Shown: piece after piece, positions 1-9,042 of the stretch
Layout: each line of letters starts with the position of its first letter
Numbering within the stretch: the stretch's first letter is position 1
From: an uncultured Bacteroidales bacterium
Lineage (GTDB): Bacteria; Bacteroidota; Bacteroidia; Bacteroidales; Bacteroidaceae
DNA: 64,000 nt
Direction: 5' to 3'
Assembly (NCBI GenBank): GCA_902779085.1
Contig: CACYZY010000002.1
Span: 310,001 to 374,000, forward strand
Position numbers and translations under genes: made by a program
Notes under the pieces: generated by a model
Database searches by the model: none
Told to the model about the DNA's origin: nothing
Seen by the model: only the letters and a program-made list of their open reading frames with translations

Positions 1-1566
1 GTGTTCAAAAGAATAGACAAAGGGGAAATGACAACGGATAATGGCCTTGCTTCAGACGATGCAGCTTTGCCTAATTCTCAATTCTCAATTCTCAATTCTC
101 AATTGTTGATGGGCCATTTGCGGTATTCAACCACAGGTAAAAGCGGTCTGCAATATGTGCATCCATTTTTGCGTAGAAACAATTGGCGTGCAAAGAACCT
201 CTGTTTGTGTGGTAATTTCAATATGACCAACATTGACGAGGTTTTTTCTTATATTACAGCACAAGGGCAGTCGCCACGTATCTATGGCGATTCATATATC
301 ACGTTGGAACTGATGGGACACCGCCTAGATCGTGAAGTGGAAAGATTGTTTGGTGAAGCTAAGGCAAAAGGTTTGGAAGGTGTTGACATAACACGCTATA
401 TTGACAATCATGTAGACATTACCAACGTGCTGAAAACCACGATGCCTCATTTTGACGGGGGATATGTGATGTGTGGATTGACGGGTTCTGGTGAGTCATT
501 TGCCGTACGTGACCCTTGGGGTATCCGCACTGCTTTTTATTATCAGAATGATGAAGTGGTAGTGCTGGCTAGTGAGCGTCCTGTAATTCAGACGACCTTT
601 GACCTACAGACGGAGGATATCCATGAGTTGTTGCCAGGACAGTCCCTTATTGTCCGCAAAAGTGGTGAGTGTCTTTTAGAGCAGATACTTCCAAAACAAA
701 AGTTTTCGGCATGCTCGTTTGAGCGTATCTATTTCAGTCGTGGGTCTGATCGTGATATCTATAAGGAACGTAAACGGTTAGGTGAACAACTTACACCAGC
801 CATTATCGATGCTGTTGGAGGTGATATAGCTCACACGGTCTTTTCATATATTCCAAATACTGCAGAAGTGGCCTTTCATGGTATGACCGATGGTTTGAGG
901 CGGTTAGATCACGATGTAAGAATTGAGAAAGTGGTGTGGAAAGACATCAAATTGCGCACTTTTATCAGTGACGGAGCAGAGCGTAACGACCTGGCTGCCC
1001 ATGTATATGACATTACTTACGGTTCACTCGTACCCTTTAAGGATAACCTGGTGGTCATAGACGACAGTATTGTACGAGGTACCACCTTGAGAGAAAGTAT
1101 TTTTAAGATACTTGATCGTCTGCATCCAAAGAAAATAGTTATGGTTTCGAGCTCGCCGCAGATACGCTATCCTGACTATTATGGCATCGATATGTCGCGA
1201 CTTGAAGAGTTATGTGCTTTTCGTGCTGCCATTGCCCTTATTCAGGAGAGGGGTGTACAGAGACTAATTGCTGATGTTTATAGGAAATGCAAAGATAATC
1301 CTATGGCAGAAAACCATGTTCGCGACATATATGCCTCATTTACGGTAGAAGAGATAAACAAGAAAATAGTTGAGATGCTTCGACCTGAAGGGATGCAGTC
1401 GCCCATTGAATTAGTATACCAAAGCATCGAAGGGCTACACGAAGCTTGTCAGTACCATCCTGGCGATTGGTATTTTACTGGGCATTACCCTACGCCAGGC
1501 GGCATTCGTATGGTAAATCAAGCATTTGTAAATTATGTAGAGCAGACATTAAAGTTGCAACTATGA
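1..1566 (+). CDS. Amidophosphoribosyltransferase-like protein (5' partial)
   Basis: Class-II glutamine amidotransferase fused to a phosphoribosyltransferase domain; the family moves glutamine nitrogen onto PRPP, the first step of purine synthesis. The reading frame is open at base 1, so the N-terminus, including the expected catalytic Cys, lies outside the window. Visible are the glutaminase signature GHLRYSTTG (about residue 38, counting from base 1) and the PRPP-binding loop VVIDDSIVRGTT (about 351-362). Directly before GHLRYSTTG, residues [10 protein letters not shown] are encoded by a 7-bp tandem repeat (73-107), probably an in-frame insertion. The stop codon overlaps the carA start (ATGA). 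This Bacteroidetes type may be a PurF paralogue rather than the main PurF, so no symbol is given. Confidence 0.85.
   Translation: MFKRIDKGEMTTDNGLASDDAALPNSQFSILNSQLLMGHLRYSTTGKSGLQYVHPFLRRNNWRAKNLCLCGNFNMTNIDEVFSYITAQGQSPRIYGDSYITLELMGHRLDREVERLFGEAKAKGLEGVDITRYIDNHVDITNVLKTTMPHFDGGYVMCGLTGSGESFAVRDPWGIRTAFYYQNDEVVVLASERPVIQTTFDLQTEDIHELLPGQSLIVRKSGECLLEQILPKQKFSACSFERIYFSRGSDRDIYKERKRLGEQLTPAIIDAVGGDIAHTVFSYIPNTAEVAFHGMTDGLRRLDHDVRIEKVVWKDIKLRTFISDGAERNDLAAHVYDITYGSLVPFKDNLVVIDDSIVRGTTLRESIFKILDRLHPKKIVMVSSSPQIRYPDYYGIDMSRLEELCAFRAAIALIQERGVQRLIADVYRKCKDNPMAENHVRDIYASFTVEEINKKIVEMLRPEGMQSPIELVYQSIEGLHEACQYHPGDWYFTGHYPTPGGIRMVNQAFVNYVEQTLKLQL
73..107. repeat. AATTCTC heptamer tandem repeat inside a coding region
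   Basis: Four perfect copies of AATTCTC (73-100) followed by a diverged fifth (AATTGTT, 101-107). The repeat lies in frame in the purF-like gene just before a conserved motif. The same four-copy array occurs at 39956-39983 in parE, and the 9 bases preceding the arrays also match closely (GCTTtGcCT versus GCTTcGtCT), pointing to a dispersed element rather than independent slippage. Confidence 0.85.
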
Positions 1567-2687
1567 TGGTAAGGAGAGAAGCAAAGATAGTACTTGATAA
1601 CGGCACTGAGTTTTATGGTTGGTCGTTTGGTGCATTGAAAAATGTGAATGGGGAGGTAGTATTCAATACCGCCATGACAGGTTATCCAGAGAGTCTGACT
1701 GATCCTAGCTATGCAGGACAGATATTGGTGACGACCTATCCTTTGATTGGCAACTATGGTGTACCTGATACAGGGAAGGGTAGCAACGAGTTGCCTTTAT
1801 TTATGGAAAGCGAAAGAATACATGTCAAGGCACTGGTGGTGGCAGATTATAGTGAGTCTTTTTCGCATTGGAATGCGAAAGAGTCATTAGCAACTTGGCT
1901 AAGACGTGAAAACATACCGGCACTTACAGGGATTGATACCAGACGGCTTACCATGTTGCTCAGAGAAAGAGGCGTGATGATGGGAAGGATCATTATTGAC
2001 GGTTATAAGATGGATGACACCCAAAATAAGAGTGATAACTATGAGAGCGTGAACTGGGTAGAGCAGGTAAGTTGCAAAGAGGTGATATCTTACAAGCCTG
2101 ATAGGTCAATTCTCAATAATCAACAGTCAATAAAGAAGGTTGTACTCGTTGATTGTGGTGTGAAGGCAAATATCATTCGTTGTTTGATAAGAAGAGGAAT
2201 TGAAGTTGTGCGTGTGCCTTGGGACTATGACTTTAACAATTTGGAGTTTGATGGCTTGTTTTTGGCAAATGGTCCTGGTGACCCAGAACAATGTGTAAAG
2301 ACGGTGGAGCATATTCGTACATTCTTAAACAGTGAGAATGTGAGACCATGCATGGGCATTTGCTTGGGTAACCAGTTGTTAGCAAAGGCAGCAGGAGCCA
2401 AGACCTATAAACTGAAATATGGACATCGGTCTCACAACCAGCCAGTGCAACGTGTAGGAACAACACAATGCTTCATCACCTCACAAAACCATGGTTATGC
2501 AGTGGATGCACAGACATTACCATCAGACTGGGAATCTTTATTTGTGAATATGAATGATGGTTCTAACGAGGGAATCCGTCATAAAAAGAGGCCTTGGATG
2601 TCTGCACAATTCCACCCTGAAGCTTGCTCAGGACCAGTGGATACTGAGTTCTTGTTCGATGAATTCGTAAAAATGTTAGGGCGATGA
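1563..2687 (+). CDS. carA: Carbamoyl-phosphate synthase small (glutaminase) subunit
   Basis: Glutaminase subunit of carbamoyl-phosphate synthase; it releases ammonia from glutamine for the large subunit in pyrimidine and arginine synthesis. At 374 residues it has normal length. The class-I glutaminase nucleophile is Cys267 in GICLGNQ, and the His351/Glu353 pair lies in QFHPEA. The N-terminal CPSase domain (about 1-150) starts with [20 protein letters not shown]. The start at 1563 overlaps the upstream stop (ATGA); a second ATG at 1566 is equally possible. The linker between the two domains (2105-2132) carries degenerate 7-bp repeats related to those in purF-like and parE. The gene overlaps carB by 4 bp. 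Confidence 0.95.
   Translation: MMVRREAKIVLDNGTEFYGWSFGALKNVNGEVVFNTAMTGYPESLTDPSYAGQILVTTYPLIGNYGVPDTGKGSNELPLFMESERIHVKALVVADYSESFSHWNAKESLATWLRRENIPALTGIDTRRLTMLLRERGVMMGRIIIDGYKMDDTQNKSDNYESVNWVEQVSCKEVISYKPDRSILNNQQSIKKVVLVDCGVKANIIRCLIRRGIEVVRVPWDYDFNNLEFDGLFLANGPGDPEQCVKTVEHIRTFLNSENVRPCMGICLGNQLLAKAAGAKTYKLKYGHRSHNQPVQRVGTTQCFITSQNHGYAVDAQTLPSDWESLFVNMNDGSNEGIRHKKRPWMSAQFHPEACSGPVDTEFLFDEFVKMLGR
2105..2132. repeat. Degenerate heptamer repeat in the carA domain linker
   Basis: Four imperfect 7-bp units starting with CAA (CAATTCT, CAATAAT, CAACAGT, CAATAAA) encode the linker between the CPSase and glutaminase domains of CarA. They resemble the AATTCTC arrays at 73 and 39956, but are too diverged to be certain of common origin. 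Confidence 0.45.
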
Positions 2688-4378
2688 AAAAGAAGATAAA
2701 AAAAGTATTGCTACTGGGCAGTGGTGCCTTGAAGATTGGTCAGGCAGGAGAATTTGACTATAGCGGTGCCCAAGCTTTGAAAGCCTTGAAAGAAGAAGGC
2801 ATACACTCGGTGCTTATCAATCCTAATATTGCTACCGTGCAGACCTCCCAAGGGGTGGCTGATACGGTTTATTTTCAGCCCGTGCGTTCAGATTTTGTGG
2901 AGCGTGTTATAGAGAAAGAACGTCCAGATGGCATTTTGTTGTCGTTTGGTGGGCAAACAGCCTTGAATTGTGGTGTGGAGTTATATGAGAAGGGTGTACT
3001 GGAGAAATATGGTGTTGAGGTGTTGGGAACGCCAGTACAAGCCATTATCGATACAGAAGATCGCGATTTGTTTGTGAAACGGCTCGATGAAATTGGGGTA
3101 AAGACCATTAAAAGTCATGCTTGCAGCACTGTTGAGGAAGTGAAGGCTGCTGCTTCTGAATTGGGCTTCCCTGTAATTCTGCGCGCAGCATACGCTCTGG
3201 GCGGACTTGGTTCGGGTTTCTGCGATAACGAGGAAGAGTTGATTATACAAGCTGAGGAAGCGTTTTCCTTCTCACCGCAGGTGTTGGTGGAGAAGTCGTT
3301 GAAAGGATGGAAAGAGATAGAGTATGAAGTAGTGCGTGACTGTTATGACAATTGTATCACCGTGTGCAACATGGAGAATCTCGATCCATTGGGCATCCAT
3401 ACCGGCGAGTCAATTGTGGTGGCGCCCTCACAAACACTTACCAATAGTGAGTATCATAAACTACGTGCCTTGGCCATCAAGATAATCCGGCATATAGGTA
3501 TCGTTGGTGAATGTAACGTACAGTATGCCCTCGATCCTCAATCGGAGGACTATCGTGTTATCGAAGTCAATGCACGCCTATCCCGTTCGTCTGCTTTAGC
3601 ATCTAAGGCTACAGGCTATCCGCTAGCTTTTGTGGCTGCCAAACTGGGTTTAGGTTACGGATTATTCGAATTGAAGAACGCTGTTACGAAAACCACCAGT
3701 GCCTTTTTTGAACCAGCTCTCGATTATGTGGTGGTAAAAATCCCTAGGTGGGACCTTACTAAATTCCATGGTGTTAAACGAGAACTGGGGTCGTCGATGA
3801 AGAGTGTAGGAGAGGTAATGGCTATCGGCCGTACGTTTGAGGAGGCTCTACAAAAAGGTTTGCGAATGATTGGTCAGGGGATGCATGGCTTTGTAGAGAA
3901 TCATGAAATACAGATTAAGAACATTGCCACTGCACTACATGAACCAACTGACATGCGCGTTTTCGTAGTTTCGAAAGCCTTGAAGATAGGTTATAGTATC
4001 GACCAAATTCATCAGTTGACCATGATTGACCGTTGGTTTTTGCAGAAGTTCAGCCACATTGTTAGCATTGACCAAAAACTGAAAGGATTTTCCATTATTT
4101 CTGAGCTTATCATTACGATGGACAAGATGGAATTGCTGGAGTTTCTTGAGGAACCAGATTTTGTCAATACCCTGCATGAAGCTAAAAAATATGGGTTCTC
4201 CGATTTTCAGATAGGCCGTGCTTTGGGGCTAGAATCCGTCATGTCAATGGAAAAAGCTGGTCTGCAGGTTCGTTCTTGGCGCAAGGAATTAGGCATTATG
4301 CCTATTGTCAATCAGATTGACACCCTTGCGGCAGAGTACCCTGCGCAAACTAATTATTTGTATTTGTCTTATCTATAA
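2684..4378 (+). CDS. carB: Carbamoyl-phosphate synthase large subunit, N-terminal half only
   Basis: Corresponds to the first half of CarB: the carboxyphosphate ATP-grasp domain (from [19 protein letters not shown] near residue 9, with [20 protein letters not shown] near 300) followed by the oligomerisation domain. Normal CarB is about 1,070 residues; this one has 564 and ends right after the conserved [19 protein letters not shown] stretch that joins the two halves. The second ATP-grasp (carbamoyl-phosphate forming) and allosteric domains are missing, and only 11 bp separate the stop from glmS, so they are not encoded downstream in another frame. Naturally split CarB proteins are known (Aquifex, methanogens), so a partner gene elsewhere is plausible; a deletion or assembly fault is the alternative. 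The start overlaps carA (ATGA). Confidence 0.85.
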   Translation: MKKKIKKVLLLGSGALKIGQAGEFDYSGAQALKALKEEGIHSVLINPNIATVQTSQGVADTVYFQPVRSDFVERVIEKERPDGILLSFGGQTALNCGVELYEKGVLEKYGVEVLGTPVQAIIDTEDRDLFVKRLDEIGVKTIKSHACSTVEEVKAAASELGFPVILRAAYALGGLGSGFCDNEEELIIQAEEAFSFSPQVLVEKSLKGWKEIEYEVVRDCYDNCITVCNMENLDPLGIHTGESIVVAPSQTLTNSEYHKLRALAIKIIRHIGIVGECNVQYALDPQSEDYRVIEVNARLSRSSALASKATGYPLAFVAAKLGLGYGLFELKNAVTKTTSAFFEPALDYVVVKIPRWDLTKFHGVKRELGSSMKSVGEVMAIGRTFEEALQKGLRMIGQGMHGFVENHEIQIKNIATALHEPTDMRVFVVSKALKIGYSIDQIHQLTMIDRWFLQKFSHIVSIDQKLKGFSIISELIITMDKMELLEFLEEPDFVNTLHEAKKYGFSDFQIGRALGLESVMSMEKAGLQVRSWRKELGIMPIVNQIDTLAAEYPAQTNYLYLSYL

Positions 4379-4389
4379 AGATTATAATA

Positions 4390-6234
4390 ATGTGTGGAAT
4401 TGTAGGTTATATTGGTGCCAAACAAGCTTATCCAATCTTGATAAAAGGACTGAGACGTTTGGAGTACCGTGGTTATGATAGCGCAGGGGTAGCTATGATA
4501 AGCCAACGGGGTGCACTAAATGTTTACAAAACTAAAGGGAAGGTGGATAACCTGACTGACTATTGTACAGACAAGGATGTATCAGGCAGTATCGGTATTG
4601 CTCATACAAGATGGGCTACGCATGGTGAACCTTCTGCTCGAAATGCCCATCCTCATTACTCTCAAAGTCACAATTTGGCCATCATTCACAATGGTATTAT
4701 AGAGAACTATGCCGATATCAAGGCCAAACTACAGGAAAAAGGCGTGGCATTCGCGAGTGATACAGATACGGAAGTATTGGTGCAGTTGGTGGAGTATATT
4801 ATGTCGAATAGGAGCTTGACCCTACTTGAAGCTGTGCAAACTGCTCTCTTTCAAGTGATAGGAGCCTATGCTATAGCTATTATAGATAAACGAGAACCCA
4901 CCCAGATTATAGTTGCCCGCAAACAAAGTCCGCTGGTAGTTGGCATTGGTGAAAGTGAGTTTTTCATAGCATCTGATGCCAGCCCGATTATAGATTATAC
5001 AGACAAGGTTGTTTATCTCGAGGATGGCAACATTGCCGTTATCCGTCTAGGAGAGGAGCTGAAGGTGATGGGCATACATGGCGAGGAGCAAGAATTGAAG
5101 GTAAAGAAAGTGGATTTAAATCTAGGGCAGATAGAGAAAGGTGGCTATGAACATTTCATGTTGAAAGAAATATTTGAGCAACCGGAGTGTTTGACCAACT
5201 GTATGCGTGGACGTATCAATGTAGAGGGCAATCAAGTGACGCTTTCGGCCTTGATTGACCATCACCAGCAACTGCTTGGAGCCAAGCGAATTGTCATAGT
5301 GGCTTGTGGTACCTCCTGGCATGCAGGTCTTATAGGTAAACAGCTTATTGAGAGTCTATGTCGAATTCCTTGTGAGGTGGAGTATGCTTCTGAATTCCGC
5401 TATCGTAATCCGGTGGTTTCAAAAGATGATGTGGTGATTGCCATTTCACAGAGCGGTGAGACTGCTGATACGTTGGCTGCCATACAACTAGCAAAAGAGC
5501 AGGGCGCTTTTATATATGGCATCTGTAATGCCATCGGATCTAGTATCCCCCGTGCTACCGACACAGGAACTTATATTCACGTAGGACCAGAAATTGGTGT
5601 CGCTTCTACTAAGGCTTTTACAGGGCAGGTTACGGTATTGTCTATGTTGGCTCTTTGCATGGCCAACAAACTGGGGACTATCTCTATTGAAAGGTATCGG
5701 CAAATGGTGTCTGAGTTGACATGCATACCGAAGAAGATGGAACAGGCGCTACAAGCTAACGAGGAGATAAAGCATTTGGCAAGGATTTTTACATATGCCA
5801 AGAATTGCCTTTATCTAGGTAGAGGCTACAACTATCCAGTGGCGTTGGAAGGTGCTTTGAAGTTAAAGGAAATCAGTTATATCCATGCCGAAGGCTATCC
5901 TGCTGCAGAGATGAAACACGGTCCCATTGCTCTGATTGACTCAGAAATGCCAGTGTTTGTCATAGCTACCCGCGACAGACTATATGAGAAAGTAATCTCA
6001 AATATTCAAGAAGTTAGGGCACGTGGTGGCAGGGTAACTGCTTTAATAACTGAAGGTGATGAGCAGATAAAACAGTATGCTGACCATGTAATTGAGTTAC
6101 CAGACACGTTGGAATGTTTTCAGCCACTTATTGCATCTATCCCTTTACAATTATTGGCCTACCATATAGCCGTTTGCAAGGGCAAAGATGTAGATCGTCC
6201 ACGAAATCTAGCAAAAAGTGTAACAGTAGAATAA
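4390..6234 (+). CDS. glmS: Glutamine--fructose-6-phosphate aminotransferase (isomerizing)
   Basis: Makes glucosamine-6-phosphate from fructose-6-phosphate and glutamine, the entry step to peptidoglycan and LPS amino sugars. The protein starts with the N-terminal nucleophile (MCGIVGYIG, Cys2). The glutaminase domain covers about 1-230. Two SIS sugar-isomerase domains follow, with GTSWHAG, SQSGETADTL and the LEGALKLKEISYIHAEGY segment, and the C-terminus is the conserved DRPRNLAKSVTVE. The length of 614 is typical. It begins 11 bp after the truncated carB and ends 11 bp before asnB, so it is probably co-transcribed with both. No ribozyme or other leader fits in the short upstream gap. Confidence 0.97.
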   Translation: MCGIVGYIGAKQAYPILIKGLRRLEYRGYDSAGVAMISQRGALNVYKTKGKVDNLTDYCTDKDVSGSIGIAHTRWATHGEPSARNAHPHYSQSHNLAIIHNGIIENYADIKAKLQEKGVAFASDTDTEVLVQLVEYIMSNRSLTLLEAVQTALFQVIGAYAIAIIDKREPTQIIVARKQSPLVVGIGESEFFIASDASPIIDYTDKVVYLEDGNIAVIRLGEELKVMGIHGEEQELKVKKVDLNLGQIEKGGYEHFMLKEIFEQPECLTNCMRGRINVEGNQVTLSALIDHHQQLLGAKRIVIVACGTSWHAGLIGKQLIESLCRIPCEVEYASEFRYRNPVVSKDDVVIAISQSGETADTLAAIQLAKEQGAFIYGICNAIGSSIPRATDTGTYIHVGPEIGVASTKAFTGQVTVLSMLALCMANKLGTISIERYRQMVSELTCIPKKMEQALQANEEIKHLARIFTYAKNCLYLGRGYNYPVALEGALKLKEISYIHAEGYPAAEMKHGPIALIDSEMPVFVIATRDRLYEKVISNIQEVRARGGRVTALITEGDEQIKQYADHVIELPDTLECFQPLIASIPLQLLAYHIAVCKGKDVDRPRNLAKSVTVE

Positions 6235-6245
6235 ATGACAAAATT

Positions 6246-7910
6246 ATGTGTGGAATAGTAGCCATATTAAACGTACAACAACAAAGTGTTGACCTTAGAC
6301 AGAAAGCGTTGAAGATGAGTCAGAAAATCCGCCATCGCGGACCAGACTGGAGTGGTATATATTGTGGAGGCAGTGCCATTCTTGCTCACGAGCGATTGAG
6401 CATTGTAGATCCAGAAAGTGGCGGACAGCCATTGTTTTCACCTGATCGCCATCAGGTGCTGGCTGTGAATGGCGAGATTTATAATCACCAAGAAATACGT
6501 CGTCGCTTTGCCGGCCAATACGAATTTCAGACAGGGAGTGACTGTGAGGTGATATTGGCTCTATATCGAGAGAAAGGTATTGGTTTCCTTGAAGATTTGA
6601 GTGGCATCTTTGCCTTTGTCTTGTATGATGAGGCTACCGATGAGTTCCTAATAGCCCGAGACCCCATTGGTGTTATTCCACTTTACATTGGTTTTGATAG
6701 CGATGGCAAGGTATATGTTGCATCTGAACTGAAAGCACTGGAGGGCCAGTGTGAACGCTATGAACCATTTCTTCCTGGTCATTATTATTGGAGCCGTGAA
6801 CCAGGTATGAAACGTTATTATCAGCGTGATTGGTTTGAATATGCAGCAGTAAAAAATAATGATGCAGATGTAACAGCTATTCATGATGCTCTTGATGAGG
6901 CGGTGAAGCGTCAGTTGATGAGCGATGTGCCTTATGGTGTGTTATTATCTGGAGGGCTTGATTCATCGGTTATTTCTGCCATAGCAGAGAAATATGCAGA
7001 AATGCGTATCGAGGATGATTCTCGCACAAAAGCATACTGGCCTCGTCTGCATTCCTTTGCCGTTGGCCTCAAAGGGGCTCCCGACTTGGCAAAGGCAAGA
7101 TTAGTGGCAGACTATATCGGTACTGTTCACCATGAAATCAACTATACTATACAAGAGGGACTTGATGCTATACGCGATGTTATTTATTTCATTGAAACTT
7201 ATGATGTGACTACTGTTAGAGCTTCAACGCCTATGTACCTGTTGGCTCGTGTCATTAAGTCGATGGGTATTAAGATGGTGCTTTCAGGCGAAGGTGCAGA
7301 TGAAATATTTGGTGGCTATCTTTATTTCCATAAAGCGCCTGATGCCAAAGCTTTTCATGAAGAAACCGTTCGTAAACTCAGTAAATTGTACCTCTATGAT
7401 TGTCTGCGAGCCAACAAAAGTCTGAGTGCATGGGGAGTGGAAGGGCGAGTTCCTTTCCTTGACAAAGAGTTTCTTGATGTTGCTATGCGAACCAATCCTA
7501 TGGCTAAGATGTGCCCTGGCTCTACTATTGAGAAGAAGATTGTCCGTGAAGTATTTGCTGACATGCTACCTACAGCAATTGTTTGGCGACAGAAAGAACA
7601 GTTCAGTGATGGAGTAGGCTACTCATGGATTGACACTTTAAAGCAAGTGACTGCTGAAGCAGTATCAGATGAGCAAATGGCGAACGCAGCTAAACGTTTC
7701 CCCATTAATCCGCCCCAAAATAAGGAGGAGTATTATTATCGTAGCATCTTCGCCGAGCATTTTCCTAGCGATTCTGCAGCACGCAGTGTTCCAAGTGAAG
7801 CCTCTGTTGCTTGCTCAACAGCTATCGCTCTTGAGTGGGATGCTGCTTTTAGAAATATGAATGATCCTTCAGGTCGTGCCGTCAAAGGGGTACATGAACA
7901 GGCATATTGA
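6246..7910 (+). CDS. asnB: Asparagine synthase B (glutamine-hydrolysing)
   Basis: Converts aspartate to asparagine using glutamine and ATP. The start at 6246 is chosen because it gives the obligatory N-terminal MCGIVAIL with Cys2 as nucleophile; an upstream in-frame extension would bury it. The glutaminase domain (about 1-200) is followed by the ATP-pyrophosphatase domain with SGGLDSS at 235-241 and SGEGADEIFGGY. At 554 residues it matches the usual bacterial AsnB. It is the last gene of the amidotransferase cluster. No strong terminator is obvious downstream. Confidence 0.96.
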   Translation: MCGIVAILNVQQQSVDLRQKALKMSQKIRHRGPDWSGIYCGGSAILAHERLSIVDPESGGQPLFSPDRHQVLAVNGEIYNHQEIRRRFAGQYEFQTGSDCEVILALYREKGIGFLEDLSGIFAFVLYDEATDEFLIARDPIGVIPLYIGFDSDGKVYVASELKALEGQCERYEPFLPGHYYWSREPGMKRYYQRDWFEYAAVKNNDADVTAIHDALDEAVKRQLMSDVPYGVLLSGGLDSSVISAIAEKYAEMRIEDDSRTKAYWPRLHSFAVGLKGAPDLAKARLVADYIGTVHHEINYTIQEGLDAIRDVIYFIETYDVTTVRASTPMYLLARVIKSMGIKMVLSGEGADEIFGGYLYFHKAPDAKAFHEETVRKLSKLYLYDCLRANKSLSAWGVEGRVPFLDKEFLDVAMRTNPMAKMCPGSTIEKKIVREVFADMLPTAIVWRQKEQFSDGVGYSWIDTLKQVTAEAVSDEQMANAAKRFPINPPQNKEEYYYRSIFAEHFPSDSAARSVPSEASVACSTAIALEWDAAFRNMNDPSGRAVKGVHEQAY

Positions 7911-8030
7911 GGCTCGTATGAACAACGAACAGTAGAACAGTTGTTTTTCTGTTATCCTATCGTACCATCTGTGTTAATTTCAGCAGCATAAAAAATAAGC
8001 ACTTAATGATGGCTATTTTTAAAAGATGAC

Positions 8031-8038
8031 TATCTTTG
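8031..8038 (+). promoter_or_regulatory. Bacteroidetes -7 element (TATCTTTG)
   Basis: Perfect TAnnTTTG 28 bp upstream of the start of the 8067 gene. No clear TTTG is present at the -33 position, so the assignment rests on the -7 element and its location. Confidence 0.5.
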
Positions 8039-8066
8039 CTGATAGAAACATAAAACAATCCTACTG

Positions 8067-8855
8067 ATGAAGCGTATTGTCTTCCATCTTATCCTTCTAC
8101 ATATGGCCTTACTGGGCTCGCTGTCTATGCTGGCGCAAACCAAGGCTCCTGAGACCATCACGATGCTGACCTACAACATTCGTCATGGGGCAGGGATGGA
8201 TAATGCGATGAACCTCGAGCGACAGGCGGCCATCATCAAAGCTTGTGAGGCAGATGTGGTGGCTCTACAGGAAGTGGATAGTGTGACCAACCGTTCGGGG
8301 ATGATTGATGAGGCTGCCTATCTGGCGCAGGAGAACGAGATGGTGGGCACTTTCGGACGTGCCATTGATTTCGATGGGGGCAAATATGGCGTAGCCGTAC
8401 TGAGCAAGGAGAAGCCTCTGAGTGTAAAGAATATCCCACTGCCGGGCGCTGAGCCGCGTACCCTGCTGGTGTGCGAGTTCGAGCAGTTTGTCTTTGCCTG
8501 CACACACCTCGACCTGGAGGAGGTGAATCGTCTGGCTTCAGTGGAAATCATAGTGAACGAGGCGATGACATGGGACAAGCAGTTCTTCCTCTGCGGCGAC
8601 TGGAACGATGAGCCGGATAGTCAGTTCATGGAAAGGATGAAAGAGTGGTTTACCATTCTGAGCAATACCAACGGTGACGATGTATTATATCCAACGTTTT
8701 TATCGTTTCCTGCAGATGAGCCCAACAGGTGCCTCGATTATGTGGCAGGGTTCGGGCAGAATGTTGTTAAGAGGAGCAGTGAAGTATTGAACGAGCCGGA
8801 GGCTTCGGACCACCGCCCCGTCCTTGTCGTGGCATCCACCAAGGGTTGGGATTGA
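8067..8855 (+). CDS. Secreted endonuclease/exonuclease/phosphatase family protein
   Basis: Metal-dependent phosphodiesterase fold (EEP superfamily). A signal peptide (about 1-23, ending at MLAQ) sends it to the periplasm or outside. Active-site motifs are in the expected order: Asn37 in TYNIRHG, Glu69 in ALQEVD, GDWNDEP near 178, and SDHRP at 247-251. The family contains nucleases, sphingomyelinases and inositol-phosphate phosphatases, and the sequence does not show which substrate applies. It is a single gene with its own promoter, facing the GH operon tail-to-tail. Confidence 0.85.
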   Translation: MKRIVFHLILLHMALLGSLSMLAQTKAPETITMLTYNIRHGAGMDNAMNLERQAAIIKACEADVVALQEVDSVTNRSGMIDEAAYLAQENEMVGTFGRAIDFDGGKYGVAVLSKEKPLSVKNIPLPGAEPRTLLVCEFEQFVFACTHLDLEEVNRLASVEIIVNEAMTWDKQFFLCGDWNDEPDSQFMERMKEWFTILSNTNGDDVLYPTFLSFPADEPNRCLDYVAGFGQNVVKRSSEVLNEPEASDHRPVLVVASTKGWD

Positions 8856-8901
8856 TAATTATGTCAAATCAGTATAAACTAACGATTAAAAGTAATTCCC
8901 T

Positions 8902-9021
8902 ATGAAAAAAAAGGCTGTTATCAAAGACCTCCTGGTTCTATGGCTCGCTTTGGGCGCACTTGGATGTGCAGCGGTGAATCTTCATATCTCGCTGAATATG
9001 CTGGCTCAAAAAGAGGAATAA
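8902..9021 (+). CDS. Possible 39-residue membrane peptide or lipoprotein
   Basis: A complete ATG-to-TAA frame below usual gene-calling limits. It encodes MKKKA followed by a hydrophobic segment (about 9-28) containing LGALGC, which could act as a lipobox or simply as a membrane span, and ends with KEE. Lys-rich start plus hydrophobic core is unlikely in random sequence of this composition but not decisive. It lies in the convergent gap after the EEP gene, and no homologue is recognised. Confidence 0.45.
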   Translation: MKKKAVIKDLLVLWLALGALGCAAVNLHISLNMLAQKEE

Positions 9022-9042
9022 CCCAGAAGACCATCATCTGCG

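Noticed and set aside
4379-6234. Missing CarB half hidden in another frame after carB
   Set aside because: The region is fully accounted for by glmS; no ATP-grasp motifs appear in other frames.
7911-7960. Hairpin after asnB as terminator
   Set aside because: ACAGT/CTGT-type pairing near the T run is too short and imperfect to call.
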